A DNA stretch of 10,547 nucleotides. Origin: Bacillota bacterium. GTDB taxonomy: Bacteria > Bacillota > Clostridia > Peptostreptococcales > Anaerovoracaceae. Positions 1 through 7,107 of this stretch are shown piece after piece. The first letter of the stretch is position 1; the number at the start of each line of letters is the position of its first letter. The DNA is taken from NCBI GenBank assembly GCA_029266295.1, contig JAQSXD010000088.1, positions 1-10,547 on the forward strand, given 5' to 3'. The translations under genes and the position numbers were made by a program. Under the pieces are notes generated by a model. The model saw only the letters and a program-made list of their open reading frames with translations, made no database searches and was not told the DNA's origin.

Positions 1-573
1 ATCATGAGTCACAAAAACCAACGTGGTTTTTCTTTTCTTCTGCTCTCGCAAAATCAGCGTCTGAAGTTCTTCCTTTGTCATAGCATCAAGGGCTGAGGTT
101 GGCTCGTCCATCAAAAGCAAATCCGGACTAGTGATCAGTGTTCTCGCCAGTGCCGTCCGCTGTCGCTCTCCCCCGCTGAGTTCATGTGGATATTTTTTGA
201 TATGGCGCTCCAGCTTCAGCTCCCGTATTAATTCCATTACGAGGGAATGGGGTTCTTGTTCCTTTCCCGCAATTTTCAGTGGCATCGAAACTGCCTCATA
301 TACCGTCTGCCAGGGAAACAGGCCCAAATCCTGAAACAAAAACCCAGTATTCTTTCGCGGTCCGCTGATTTCAGAAGCGCCGACGGTAATCATGCCGCTT
401 GTCGGTTTCAAAAAACCAGCAAGCAGATTCAAAAACGTACTCTTTCCTGTACCAGATTTTCCAATGAGAGCATAGGAATTTCCCTGCTTAAGCGTAAGGC
501 TGACTTCTTTCAAAACGGCCTGCGTCCCATATGCGAAGGCGACCCGGTCAAATACAATATCGATCGTTTCCAT
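1..573 (-). CDS. ABC transporter ATP-binding protein, SsuB/TauB-like (3' end outside window)
   Basis: ATPase subunit of an ABC importer; it would hydrolyse ATP on the cytoplasmic face to drive a membrane permease. 191 codons are visible, ending at position 1. Residues seen: Walker A GKSGTGKST (38-46), Q-loop Q81 followed by the LFPWQTV stretch (85-91), signature LSGGERQR (132-139), Walker B LLLMDEP (152-158), D-loop SALD (160-163) and H-loop His190 in VTHD. The LFPWxTV stretch is usual in the nitrate/sulfonate/taurine/pyrimidine importer group, so the substrate may be a sulfonate or similar small solute, but it cannot be fixed without the binding protein and permease, which should lie to the left. 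The gene starts 12 bases after eamA ends. The eamA stop sits in AGGGGATAA, which also serves as a ribosome site. An in-frame TTG at 579 is better spaced from it (about 9 nt) than the ATG at 573 (about 15 nt), so the true start may be TTG. Confidence 0.9.
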   Translation of the reverse strand, partial: METIDIVFDRVAFAYGTQAVLKEVSLTLKQGNSYALIGKSGTGKSTFLNLLAGFLKPTSGMITVGASEISGPRKNTGFLFQDLGLFPWQTVYEAVSMPLKIAGKEQEPHSLVMELIRELKLERHIKKYPHELSGGERQRTALARTLITSPDLLLMDEPTSALDAMTKEELQTLILREQKKRKTTLVFVTHD

Positions 574-585
574 GTTCAATACAGG

Positions 586-1539
586 TTATCCCCTTTCTGA
601 ATCCTTTTCTTTCTGTTCTTTGATCCGCCTGCGGATTCGTGTCATCAAGAACTCAGCTGAATTTGTGATCAAGAGTCCCATCAATATAGTCGCACAGCCG
701 AACCATTGCGCCTTAGTGAGCGCTTCGCCCAAAACCAGTCGGGCGGTAATCAAACCGGTAACCGGAACCATCAGTGACAGCGGAGCAACTTTAGCCGCCG
801 GATATTTTGCAAGCAAGGTGCTCCAAAAGTAGTAACCAAATAGCGTGGCGCAAAATGCCAAATAAAAAATCGAGAAGATTGATATCCCGCTGAGATGAAG
901 TACCGCATTCAGTAATGTACCCGGAGAGTCTAGCAGCAGCGCAAACCCAAGGATCGGAATCGGCGGCACAAAGCTTGACCAGACCACCAAGCTAAGCATA
1001 TCCAATTTTTCGCCTCTGGATACACACTGTTGATCTGCAAACCTCACAATGATGTTCGAAAGCCCCCAAAATGCTGCAGCAAGGATGGTCAATAGAAACG
1101 AAACCTTAGGAATTGCTGCAAATGTTCCTCCGCCTCCTCCATTTCCGCCTATGAGAAAAAGACCTAAAGCAGCTACAGCAAGACCAAGCATCTGACTTCC
1201 TTTTACCGATTCCTTTAATAGAATCGCTGCGAAAAAAAGCGTAAAGAACACTTGTGACTGCAGAACGACAGAGGCAACCCCTGCCGGCATCCCTTTACTC
1301 ATTGCAAAGAAAAGACAAGCAAATTGTCCGACGCCCACCGTCATTCCATATGCAGCGATCGTATGCCAGCGCAGCGGCGGAGGCTTTACAAAAAAGACTG
1401 CAGGCAATGCGGCAAGAATATATCGTAAAGCAACCAGCAACATTGGTGGTACACCTGAAAGACCAAGCTTAATCACAGTAAAGTTTGCACCCCACAGGGT
1501 AACAACGGATAAAGCCAACCCCAAATCACGTTTCGTCAT
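586..1539 (-). CDS. eamA: EamA-type drug/metabolite exporter (possible O-acetylserine/cysteine exporter)
   Basis: Inner-membrane transporter of the DMT superfamily, with two EamA repeats of about five hydrophobic helices each (10 TM in all). Several stretches agree with my recollection of E. coli EamA (YdeD), which exports O-acetylserine and cysteine: the N-terminus MTKRDLGLALSVVTLWGANF, GMPAGVASVVLQ near residues 84-95, and VAPLSLMVPVTGL in the second repeat. The repeats are joined by a glycine run (five consecutive Gly within GGNGGGGG), a short low-complexity linker. The C-terminus is basic and polar (RIRRRIKEQKEKD), as expected for a cytoplasmic tail. The frame can start at GTG 1545, but ATG 1539 lies 10 nt from AAGGA (4 nt for the GTG) and matches the family N-terminus, giving 317 aa. 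It is first in a unit with the ABC ATPase. Substrate is inferred from family resemblance only; other DMT substrates are possible. Confidence 0.85.
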   Translation of the reverse strand: MTKRDLGLALSVVTLWGANFTVIKLGLSGVPPMLLVALRYILAALPAVFFVKPPPLRWHTIAAYGMTVGVGQFACLFFAMSKGMPAGVASVVLQSQVFFTLFFAAILLKESVKGSQMLGLAVAALGLFLIGGNGGGGGTFAAIPKVSFLLTILAAAFWGLSNIIVRFADQQCVSRGEKLDMLSLVVWSSFVPPIPILGFALLLDSPGTLLNAVLHLSGISIFSIFYLAFCATLFGYYFWSTLLAKYPAAKVAPLSLMVPVTGLITARLVLGEALTKAQWFGCATILMGLLITNSAEFLMTRIRRRIKEQKEKDSERG

Positions 1540-1598
1540 ATTCACAACATCCTTACATATTTCAATCGTTTTTAATTCACTGATTTTCTTTATCGCTT

Positions 1599-1627
1599 AT
1601 TTTAGCATATTTTTTGAAATTTCTCCA
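1599..1627 (-). promoter_or_regulatory. Candidate promoter for the eamA-ABC unit
   Basis: On the minus strand a -10 element TAAAAT (1604-1599), preceded by TGC as in an extended -10, lies 17 bp from TGGAGA (1627-1622), a 4/6 match to the -35 consensus. The surroundings are AT-rich and the site is about 60 bp upstream of the eamA start. It is the best candidate between the lctD terminator and eamA, but the -35 is weak. Confidence 0.4.
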
Positions 1628-1705
1628 GTATTGCATTTCAGACATTGCTTTCAGCCAAGGGTAGATTTCCCTGAAGATTCTCTATTTCTGCATACTCTCC
1701 CTTTC

Positions 1706-1748
1706 AAAAAAAAGAATAAGACGCAAGAACCCATCGCTCTCACGTCTT
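1706..1748 (-). terminator. Intrinsic terminator of the lactate operon
   Basis: The minus-strand RNA forms a 13-bp stem (1748-1736 with 1730-1718; three G-U wobbles, no mismatches) around a 5-nt loop (GATGG). It is followed by ATTCTTTTTTTT (1717-1706). It lies about 93 bases past the lctD stop and upstream of the eamA promoter, so it separates the two units. The plus strand has TTTTTC after the same stem, so weak termination in the other direction is possible. Confidence 0.88.
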
Positions 1749-1763
1749 TTTCTTGGTCGCCGC

Positions 1764-1797
1764 TGATTGAATGACAGGCGTGCGCCTGAACGAATCA
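1764..1797 (-). other. GC-rich palindrome in the lctD 3' untranslated region
   Basis: A 14-bp perfect palindrome (CAGGCG, CA, CGCCTG on the minus strand; 1788-1775) is flanked by a further complementary TGATT/AATCA pair, giving an imperfect stem-loop. It has no U-tract, so it is not itself a terminator. It lies between the lctD stop and the terminator and may stabilise the mRNA 3' end. Its function is unknown. Confidence 0.4.
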
Positions 1798-1841
1798 ACG
1801 GTTCCCTTGTTTGTTTCATTTAAGGAAATAGCCTGGAAATG

Positions 1842-3245
1842 CTATATCTGGCATACTTTACGTGGATTCAGAATGTTTTTCGGATCGAACGCTTTCTTGA
1901 TTCCTCTCATAATCTCAACGGCAGCTGGGTCCATGGATTCCATGAGATATGACTTTTTGGCATAGCCGATGCCGTGTTCACCGGACACCTGACCGCTCAG
2001 CGCTCTTGCCTTGCCATAGATCCGATCCATGGCATCTTTCATCTTTTCCTCCCACTCTTCTTCGCTCAGGTCATCCTTCAGGATATATGCATGAAGATTT
2101 CCGTCTCCTGCATGACCAAAGCTCTTAATACGAATGTTGACTTCTTTATATAAACCATGAATGTATTCTACCATTTCATTGACGGAACTTCTGGGAACGA
2201 CCACATCCACTTCGTCCATGTAAGTTGTGGAACCCTTGATTGCTTCCAAAAATGCGCCTCTTGCTTTCCAGATGGATTCCTCTCGTTCGTTTGTATCGGA
2301 GATCAAAATATCGATGGCACCCTGCTCTAAGCAAATCTGCGCTACAGTTTCATAATCTTTTTCAATATCCTCAGTGGAATTTCCATCAAATTTCAGCAGA
2401 AGATACGCATCTGCACTGTTGTCTGGGAACTTTTTTCCCAGATATTTTTCTGCATCCAAAATGACTTCTCGCTGCATGAACTCAATGGCGGTGGGTATGG
2501 TTTTAGACTTTATGATGAATGGTACGGTTCTGATTGCCTGTTCGAGTGTGGGAAACGGAATCAGAAGGCTGATGGCTTTTTTCGGCAAAGGCAGCAGCTT
2601 TAAGGTTGCTTTTGTAATGATGCCAAGGGTTCCCTCTGATCCTACCATTAAGTCCTTCAGCGCATATCCCGTGCTGTTTTTTACCACTTTTCCGCCGAAT
2701 TCCACAACGGTTCCGTCGGGGAGTACCACTTCAAGACCACGGACATAATCTCTGGTAACGCCATATTTAACTGCTCTCATCCCTCCGGCATTGGTACTGA
2801 TATTCCCGCCGATGGTGGCTGACTTTTCTCCAGGATCGGGAGGATAGAAAAAGTCTCTGTCCTGTACGTAAGCCGCGAGTTCCATCAGCAGCACACCAGG
2901 CTCAACGGTGATTGTAAGGTTGTCTTCGTCCAGCTCCAGCACGTTGTTCATCAAGGTGGTATCCAGCATAATGCCATTTTCCATTGCTACAGATGCCCCA
3001 ACCAATCCGGTGCCGGATCCCCTGGGCGTAACGGGAATGATATGTTCATATGCATATTTCATGATAGCAGCAACTTCTTCTGTCGTTTTTACCATTACAA
3101 CGACGTCCGGAAAACTGGCGGTGTCGCTCAATTCGTCATGGCTGTATTCTTCATTAATTTCCTCACCAAAAAGAATCCGCTCATTTTCATTTATCATTCC
3201 TTGAATTGCTTTTAAGTCTTCCTGATCAAATTTTTTGTAGCTCAT
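1842..3245 (-). CDS. lctD: FAD-dependent lactate dehydrogenase, LctD/GlcD family (Etf-linked)
   Basis: Cytoplasmic flavoprotein that oxidises lactate to pyruvate and, in the LctBCD complex, exchanges electrons with the Etf pair. It has an N-terminal FAD_binding_4 (PCMH) domain at about residues 45-220, with the FAD loop PRGSGTGLVG (74-83) and the segments PPDPGEKSATIGGNIS (135-150) and GSEGTLGIIT (202-211). An FAD-oxidase C-terminal domain follows, with HAGDGNLHA (378-386) and GEHGIG (422-427). At 467 aa it is the usual GlcD length, with no fused iron-sulfur domain, consistent with Etf rather than GlcF as partner. Start: ATG 3245 sits 5 nt after GGAGG; the in-frame ATG at 3257 overlaps that ribosome site and lacks a usable one of its own. 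It is last in the operon, 17 nt after lctC. Context strongly favours lactate over glycolate. Stereospecificity cannot be read from the sequence; A. woodii LctD is D-lactate specific as I recall. Confidence 0.9.
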   Translation of the reverse strand: MSYKKFDQEDLKAIQGMINENERILFGEEINEEYSHDELSDTASFPDVVVMVKTTEEVAAIMKYAYEHIIPVTPRGSGTGLVGASVAMENGIMLDTTLMNNVLELDEDNLTITVEPGVLLMELAAYVQDRDFFYPPDPGEKSATIGGNISTNAGGMRAVKYGVTRDYVRGLEVVLPDGTVVEFGGKVVKNSTGYALKDLMVGSEGTLGIITKATLKLLPLPKKAISLLIPFPTLEQAIRTVPFIIKSKTIPTAIEFMQREVILDAEKYLGKKFPDNSADAYLLLKFDGNSTEDIEKDYETVAQICLEQGAIDILISDTNEREESIWKARGAFLEAIKGSTTYMDEVDVVVPRSSVNEMVEYIHGLYKEVNIRIKSFGHAGDGNLHAYILKDDLSEEEWEEKMKDAMDRIYGKARALSGQVSGEHGIGYAKKSYLMESMDPAAVEIMRGIKKAFDPKNILNPRKVCQI

Positions 3246-3250
3246 ATGTT

Positions 3251-3255
3251 CCTCC
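3251..3255 (-). promoter_or_regulatory. Ribosome binding site deciding the lctD start
   Basis: GGAGG on the minus strand is 5 nt from ATG 3245. The upstream in-frame ATG (3257-3255) overlaps this element, so translation should begin at 3245. Confidence 0.75.
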
Positions 3256-3262
3256 ATTCCTG

Positions 3263-4480
3263 CTAATTTGCAGCTCTAAAACCGGATGCAGCATCGGATT
3301 TGTTCTCTTTGATCCGGCTGATCAAATCCGGTATGATTTCGTAAAGATCGCCTACCATACAATAATGTGCTGTTTTAAAGATCGGCGCGTTTTCATCCTG
3401 ATTGATGGCGATGATCTGCTCGGAGTTGTTCATGCCTGCCGCAAACTGAACCGAACCGGAAACGCCGCAGGTGATAATCAGCTTGGGTCTTACCGTTCGT
3501 CCGCTTAAGCCCACCTGGCGTTTGGAATCTAACCAGCCAGCTTCCATCACCGGCCTGGTGCATGCGATCTGACCACCCAGTAAATCGGCGAGTTCCTCCA
3601 GCAGAGACAAATCTTCTTCTTTCTTAATCCCGCGTCCTGCAACCACTAGAACCTCTGCCGCTTCAATAAACTGCTCTTTTTCTTTTGCAATGATATCAAG
3701 TACGTTGACTCTGCTGGTTAGTTCTTTTGTGTCCACACTGCATTCAATAATTTCTCCCCTTGCTTCCGCATTTCGATCGGGAGCATTCATGACCTTGTAG
3801 CGTACTGTGGCCAGCTGTGGTCTGTGATTCGGTGTCAAAATCTGTGCCATAATATTTCCGCCAAAAGCAGGTCTGATCTGTACAAGGTCGGTAGTTTCAT
3901 TGATATCCAAAATGGTACAGTCTGCGGTCAACCCTGTCTTTAATTTGGCAGCGGCTCTCGCAGCAAGCTGTCTGCCCACTGGTGTAGCACCCATGAGAAT
4001 AACCGCCGGTTTAATGTTTTGAACAAAGTCTTCTAAAACTTTTGTGTAGGGCTCCATACGGAAACGATCCAGTTCTTCCTGATCGTATACAAATACCTTA
4101 TCCACTCCATAATGAAGCAGTTCTGTACATTGTGATCCGATATGCTGCCCCATCATAATCGCGTAAACCGATTGATTGACTTTATCTGCAAGTTCTCTCG
4201 CTTTTCCAAGCAGTTCATAAGTAACGGGATGAATTGCTCCGTCAATATGATCGACGTACACCGCAATTCCCTTCCATTGATCCTTGTCTACTGATACAGC
4301 AGCTTCTTCGACATATATGACAGCCCCCTGAGGGCCATTTTTCACACATAAGTTACACATCTTACATGCAGCATTGATCTGAAGCTGATTGTCCTTTTCT
4401 TCCAGCGCACCGAAAGGACAGATACTGATTAGCTCCTGAATATTTCCGACTTTATCTCGATTTATGATTAACTTACCCAT
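3263..4480 (-). CDS. lctC: Electron transfer flavoprotein alpha subunit with N-terminal [4Fe-4S] domain
   Basis: EtfA subunit of the lactate dehydrogenase/Etf complex; it carries an FAD that shuttles electrons between LctD and the EtfB flavin. At 405 aa it is longer than a plain EtfA of about 320 aa because of an N-terminal ferredoxin-like domain (about residues 1-65). Cysteines there are Cys21 (in CPFGA) and Cys39, Cys42, Cys45 (CxxCxxC), which correspond to one cluster of a two-cluster ferredoxin; the position of the last cysteine of the other cluster is Gly49 (NGPQGA). The Etf alpha nucleotide domain follows at about 70-260. The FAD-binding C-terminal domain has VVAGRGI, RPVMEAGW, QVGLSGRTVRPKL, SGSVQFAAGM, AINQDENAPIF and a final VGDLYEIIPDL segment. 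AAGGAGGAG precedes ATG 4480. It lies 16 nt after lctB. Similar fused domains occur in bifurcating Etf proteins such as A. woodii LctC. Confidence 0.92.
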   Translation of the reverse strand: MGKLIINRDKVGNIQELISICPFGALEEKDNQLQINAACKMCNLCVKNGPQGAVIYVEEAAVSVDKDQWKGIAVYVDHIDGAIHPVTYELLGKARELADKVNQSVYAIMMGQHIGSQCTELLHYGVDKVFVYDQEELDRFRMEPYTKVLEDFVQNIKPAVILMGATPVGRQLAARAAAKLKTGLTADCTILDINETTDLVQIRPAFGGNIMAQILTPNHRPQLATVRYKVMNAPDRNAEARGEIIECSVDTKELTSRVNVLDIIAKEKEQFIEAAEVLVVAGRGIKKEEDLSLLEELADLLGGQIACTRPVMEAGWLDSKRQVGLSGRTVRPKLIITCGVSGSVQFAAGMNNSEQIIAINQDENAPIFKTAHYCMVGDLYEIIPDLISRIKENKSDAASGFRAAN

Positions 4481-4496
4481 CGTTGGCTCCTCCTTA

Positions 4497-5285
4497 TTAA
4501 GCGAATTTTAGTTCCTTCAGTTTGTTCAGCAGCTTGGTGGTCAGCTCATTGCCGTCTCCGGTCCAAACTTCCCTATGGTTATTCACCTCTGGAGGAAAGA
4601 TTTTCTGCACTTGCGTTGGAGATCCGGAAAGTCCATAGTGCTTCTCGTCCTGATCCTCCAAATCTGCTAATGTGATCACTCTGATTTCCCGGTCTTTCGT
4701 TTCCTGCTTTTTCACATAGGAAGGCAATCTGGGGATATAAATGTCTTTATCCACTGCAAGCAAGCATGGATATTGAATCTCAGCGACTTCCAAGTCATGG
4801 GTCATATCCATTTCAACGACCATGGAAGCTGATTTTAATTCCACGATTTTTGAGACATTGGATAGACTGGGAATATCAAGCCACTCTGCCACTTCCGGCC
4901 CTACTTGCGCAGTATCACCGTCTGTCGTCTGTTTTCCGCATAAGATCAGATCAAACGTACCGGTCTTTTTAATTCCCTGAGAGATGGTATAGCTGGTTGC
5001 CAAAACATCTGCTCCCCCAAATTTTCTGTCGGAGATTAAAACGCCATGATCTACCCCCATAGCGAAGGCCTCCCGAATGACTCCCGCAGCCTGATTTGGC
5101 CCCATGGTCATAACGGTAATGGCGCCTCCCAATTGCTCTTTGATTCTGAGCGCAGTCTCAATGGCATATAAATCATAAGGGTTCATTTTGGATTCCACGC
5201 CGTTTCTTTTCAGAACGCCGGTTACTGGATCTACCTCAACCTTATTGCTGTCGGGCACCTGTTTGATGCATACTAAAATGTTCAT
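4497..5285 (-). CDS. lctB: Electron transfer flavoprotein beta subunit
   Basis: EtfB partner of LctC. In bifurcating Etfs this subunit holds the flavin that reacts with NAD(H) and exchanges electrons with ferredoxin. The 262-aa protein has the family N-terminus MNILVCIKQVPDS, then KMNPYDLYAIETALRIKE. CGKQTTDGDTAQVGPEVAEW (about 116-135) is the nucleotide-binding segment, followed by the C-terminal LPSYVKKQ region and the EtfA-contacting tail ending ELKFA. The start is ATG 5285 and not the in-frame ATG 5309, because the purine-rich AGGAGAGGAGT ribosome site lies inside the longer frame, 5 nt before ATG 5285, and family members begin at MNILV. It is second of the four structural genes, 72 nt after the permease. 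A bifurcating/confurcating role is inferred from the operon and the LctC iron-sulfur domain; sequence alone does not prove it. Confidence 0.92.
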   Translation of the reverse strand: MNILVCIKQVPDSNKVEVDPVTGVLKRNGVESKMNPYDLYAIETALRIKEQLGGAITVMTMGPNQAAGVIREAFAMGVDHGVLISDRKFGGADVLATSYTISQGIKKTGTFDLILCGKQTTDGDTAQVGPEVAEWLDIPSLSNVSKIVELKSASMVVEMDMTHDLEVAEIQYPCLLAVDKDIYIPRLPSYVKKQETKDREIRVITLADLEDQDEKHYGLSGSPTQVQKIFPPEVNNHREVWTGDGNELTTKLLNKLKELKFA

Positions 5286-5290
5286 ATTGA

Positions 5291-5300
5291 ACTCCTCTCC
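5291..5300 (-). promoter_or_regulatory. Ribosome binding site deciding the lctB start
   Basis: A purine run on the minus strand (GAGGAGAGGAGT region) ends 5 nt before ATG 5285. It lies inside the frame that would open at ATG 5309, so the shorter protein is preferred. Confidence 0.7.
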
Positions 5301-5357
5301 TCCATTCATATCGTATTATTTCTTATCTTTCATTTGATTGATGATCGATGTGTTGTT

Positions 5358-6905
5358 TTACAGGAAAAATCTCGATCCAATAAAGGTCAGAACTCCGACT
5401 GAAAGGACAAATATAACGAAATATTTTATGGTTCCTCTCAGAAGTTCGTTTTCTTTTCCCTCTAATTTTACTGCTGCAACGGCAACGGCGATGCTCTGTG
5501 GTGAGATCATCTTAGCCATAACTGCGCCTGCGGTGTTGGAGGCAGTAATCCATGCCTGATTCAATCCCAGCGCCATAGAGGTCTCAAATTGAAGCCCTCC
5601 AAATAATACGCTGGCTGAAGTGCCGCTTCCCGTTACGAAGGTACCAATGGAACCTAAAAACGGTGCGAACAACGGATAGAAAACACCGGTGTATACAAAC
5701 ACCTCAGAAATAGAAGCGATCATGCCGCTGTAACCCATCAGTTTTGCGGTAGCCATAATAGCAATGATGGTGATCACGGTTTTCATCATTTGCCGGATGG
5801 TATTTATAAGGACGGTAATCAGTTCACCAAATCGCATTCCTTGTATTGTCCCACCGATAAAGGCCGCAAGTAAAATCCACAAAACAGGCGTACCCAGCCA
5901 GGAAAACGTATAGGGCGTGCCGCCTGCACCGGTATAAATATCAACACTTGTTTTCACGGTTGCAAGGAGTGCATTGAGCGGTGCGATTAATTTTGAAGTT
6001 CCAAGAAGAAAAAAGAAGATCAGGATAAAAGGACTCCAAGCGATCAAAGCGTCTTTTCTTGATACGGGTTCCGCTTTTTTCCCTTCCAGCAGATACTCCG
6101 GCGCAACCTCTCCCTTGTAAAGGAGTTTTGCTGCTAGTACGGTAGCTGCCATAGAACATACAGACCCGATTACGACAGCAAGCTCCGCTCCAAGATATCT
6201 TGCCACAAGATATTCTGGAATTAAGAATGCGAGTCCTGAGATTAACGTGATCAGGAAAATACCCTTGAATGGATTTTTTGATTTGCCTGTTTTCAATTTT
6301 CCTGTTAAAGAGACTAAAATAAATGGGGTAATTACAATGAAGATTGACAAGAGCATTACTGTATTTGTTGACAGTTCAATCACACTCAGCCCAGTAATTT
6401 TAGACAATGTTGTGGTTGGAATACCGATTGATCCAAAAGCTGTCGGGGTTGCGTTTGCAATCAGACAGACAATCGCCGCGAATACAGGATTAAATCCAAG
6501 TCCCCATAACATGCTTGCGGGGATGGCTACTGCAGTACCGAAGCCTGCCATTCCTTCCATGAAGCCTCCAAAGCCCCATGCGATGATCAGTACCAATATT
6601 CGTTTGTCCATGGTCACATTGCCTAGCATTTTCTTAATGGTTTCCATTTTGCCCGTGGCAACACAGACATTGTAAGTAAAGATGGCCGCGATAATAACAG
6701 TGACGATGGGCCAAAGTGCAAGGGCAGCCCCTTCTGTAACAGCACGTAGACTGTCAGCAATGGGCATTTTCCATACGAAGACGGCAAGTGCGTATGCGAT
6801 TGCCAGAGCGATGGAACAAGCTTTAAATCCAGGAGTTTTTAAAGCGGTCAGAGCGATAATAAGCCAAATAATCGGTAATAAAGCCAAAATAAATTCTAAA
6901 ATCAT
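5358..6905 (-). CDS. lctP: Lactate permease, LctP family
   Basis: Integral membrane permease for lactate (LctP/LldP family, PF02652; called lctE in the A. woodii operon), expected to import lactate with protons. Hydrophobic segments run from the N-terminus (ILEFILALLPIIWLIIALTAL) to the C-terminus (YFVIFVLSVGVLTFIG), about 12-14 helices. Family stretches seen are GGFMEGMAGFGTAVAIPA, NATPTAFGSIGIPTTTL, GSIGTFVTGSGTSASVLFGG and ASNTAGAVMAKMISPQSIAVA. At 515 aa it is near the usual 530-550. The frame can open at GTG 6911, but AAGG is only 1 nt from it and 7 nt from ATG 6905, so ATG is chosen. It is the first structural gene behind the lct promoter, with a leader of about 195 nt carrying two operators and a hairpin. 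Specificity for lactate rests on the family plus the LctBCD neighbours. Confidence 0.93.
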   Translation of the reverse strand: MILEFILALLPIIWLIIALTALKTPGFKACSIALAIAYALAVFVWKMPIADSLRAVTEGAALALWPIVTVIIAAIFTYNVCVATGKMETIKKMLGNVTMDKRILVLIIAWGFGGFMEGMAGFGTAVAIPASMLWGLGFNPVFAAIVCLIANATPTAFGSIGIPTTTLSKITGLSVIELSTNTVMLLSIFIVITPFILVSLTGKLKTGKSKNPFKGIFLITLISGLAFLIPEYLVARYLGAELAVVIGSVCSMAATVLAAKLLYKGEVAPEYLLEGKKAEPVSRKDALIAWSPFILIFFFLLGTSKLIAPLNALLATVKTSVDIYTGAGGTPYTFSWLGTPVLWILLAAFIGGTIQGMRFGELITVLINTIRQMMKTVITIIAIMATAKLMGYSGMIASISEVFVYTGVFYPLFAPFLGSIGTFVTGSGTSASVLFGGLQFETSMALGLNQAWITASNTAGAVMAKMISPQSIAVAVAAVKLEGKENELLRGTIKYFVIFVLSVGVLTFIGSRFFL

Positions 6906-6912
6906 TTTCACA

Positions 6913-6920
6913 CCTTCTCC
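6913..6920 (-). promoter_or_regulatory. Ribosome binding site deciding the permease start
   Basis: GGAGAAGG on the minus strand. The AAGG part is 7 nt from ATG 6905 but only 1 nt from the in-frame GTG 6911, so ATG 6905 is the likely start. Confidence 0.65.
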
Positions 6921-6994
6921 ATTCTGCCTGTCATTTGAGAATCAAGAACAAAGTTACGCGTTTCACCTTTGCTCCCTTGAAAGAATAGGGTTTT

Positions 6995-7011
6995 AATTGG
7001 TACTACCAATT
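6995..7011. promoter_or_regulatory. Distal operator O2 for the lactate regulator
   Basis: AATTGGTACTACCAATT is a perfect 17-bp palindrome about one central base. Its TGGT...ACCA core is the type bound by FadR-subfamily GntR regulators such as LldR and PdhR. It lies in the permease leader, 87 bp centre-to-centre downstream of O1. It also overlaps a weak second promoter candidate on the minus strand (TTTACA 7039-7034, 18 bp, TAAAAA 7015-7010). Confidence 0.85.
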
Positions 7012-7021
7012 TTTAGCTTCT

Positions 7022-7059
7022 AAAAAATGGTGTTGTAAAACAGTTTGCTTTACGACACC
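7022..7059 (-). terminator. Terminator-like hairpin (possible attenuator) in the lct leader
   Basis: The minus-strand RNA pairs 7059-7047 with 7041-7029: a 13-position stem with one C-A mismatch and one G-U pair, loop AAACT. It is followed by A and then U6 (7027-7022). It lies about 42 nt after the predicted transcription start and before the permease gene, between the two operators, so it could end transcripts early. I saw no clear alternative antiterminator pairing and no leader peptide. It might instead act as a DNA dyad for another regulator, or merely as a 5' stem. Confidence 0.5.
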
Positions 7060-7081
7060 GATTCCTTGTCAAAACAATCCA

Positions 7082-7098
7082 AATTGGTAGTACCACTT
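7082..7098. promoter_or_regulatory. Proximal operator O1 for the lactate regulator
   Basis: AATTGGTAGTACCACTT differs from the perfect palindrome of O2 at only one arm position (C for A), apart from the central base. It begins 9 bp downstream of the -10 element, about +3 to +20 relative to the predicted start, where a bound repressor would block initiation or escape. The presumed ligand-responsive binder is the GntR/FCD protein encoded just upstream. Confidence 0.82.
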
Positions 7099-7107
7099 TG
7101 TGGCTTT

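Noticed and set aside
247..600. A 117-codon plus-strand open frame opposite the ABC ATPase.
   Set aside because: It is antisense to a gene with full Walker A, signature and Walker B motifs; its product resembles no family.
2374..2748. A 124-codon plus-strand open frame opposite lctD.
   Set aside because: It is a shadow of the conserved FAD-binding region of lctD.
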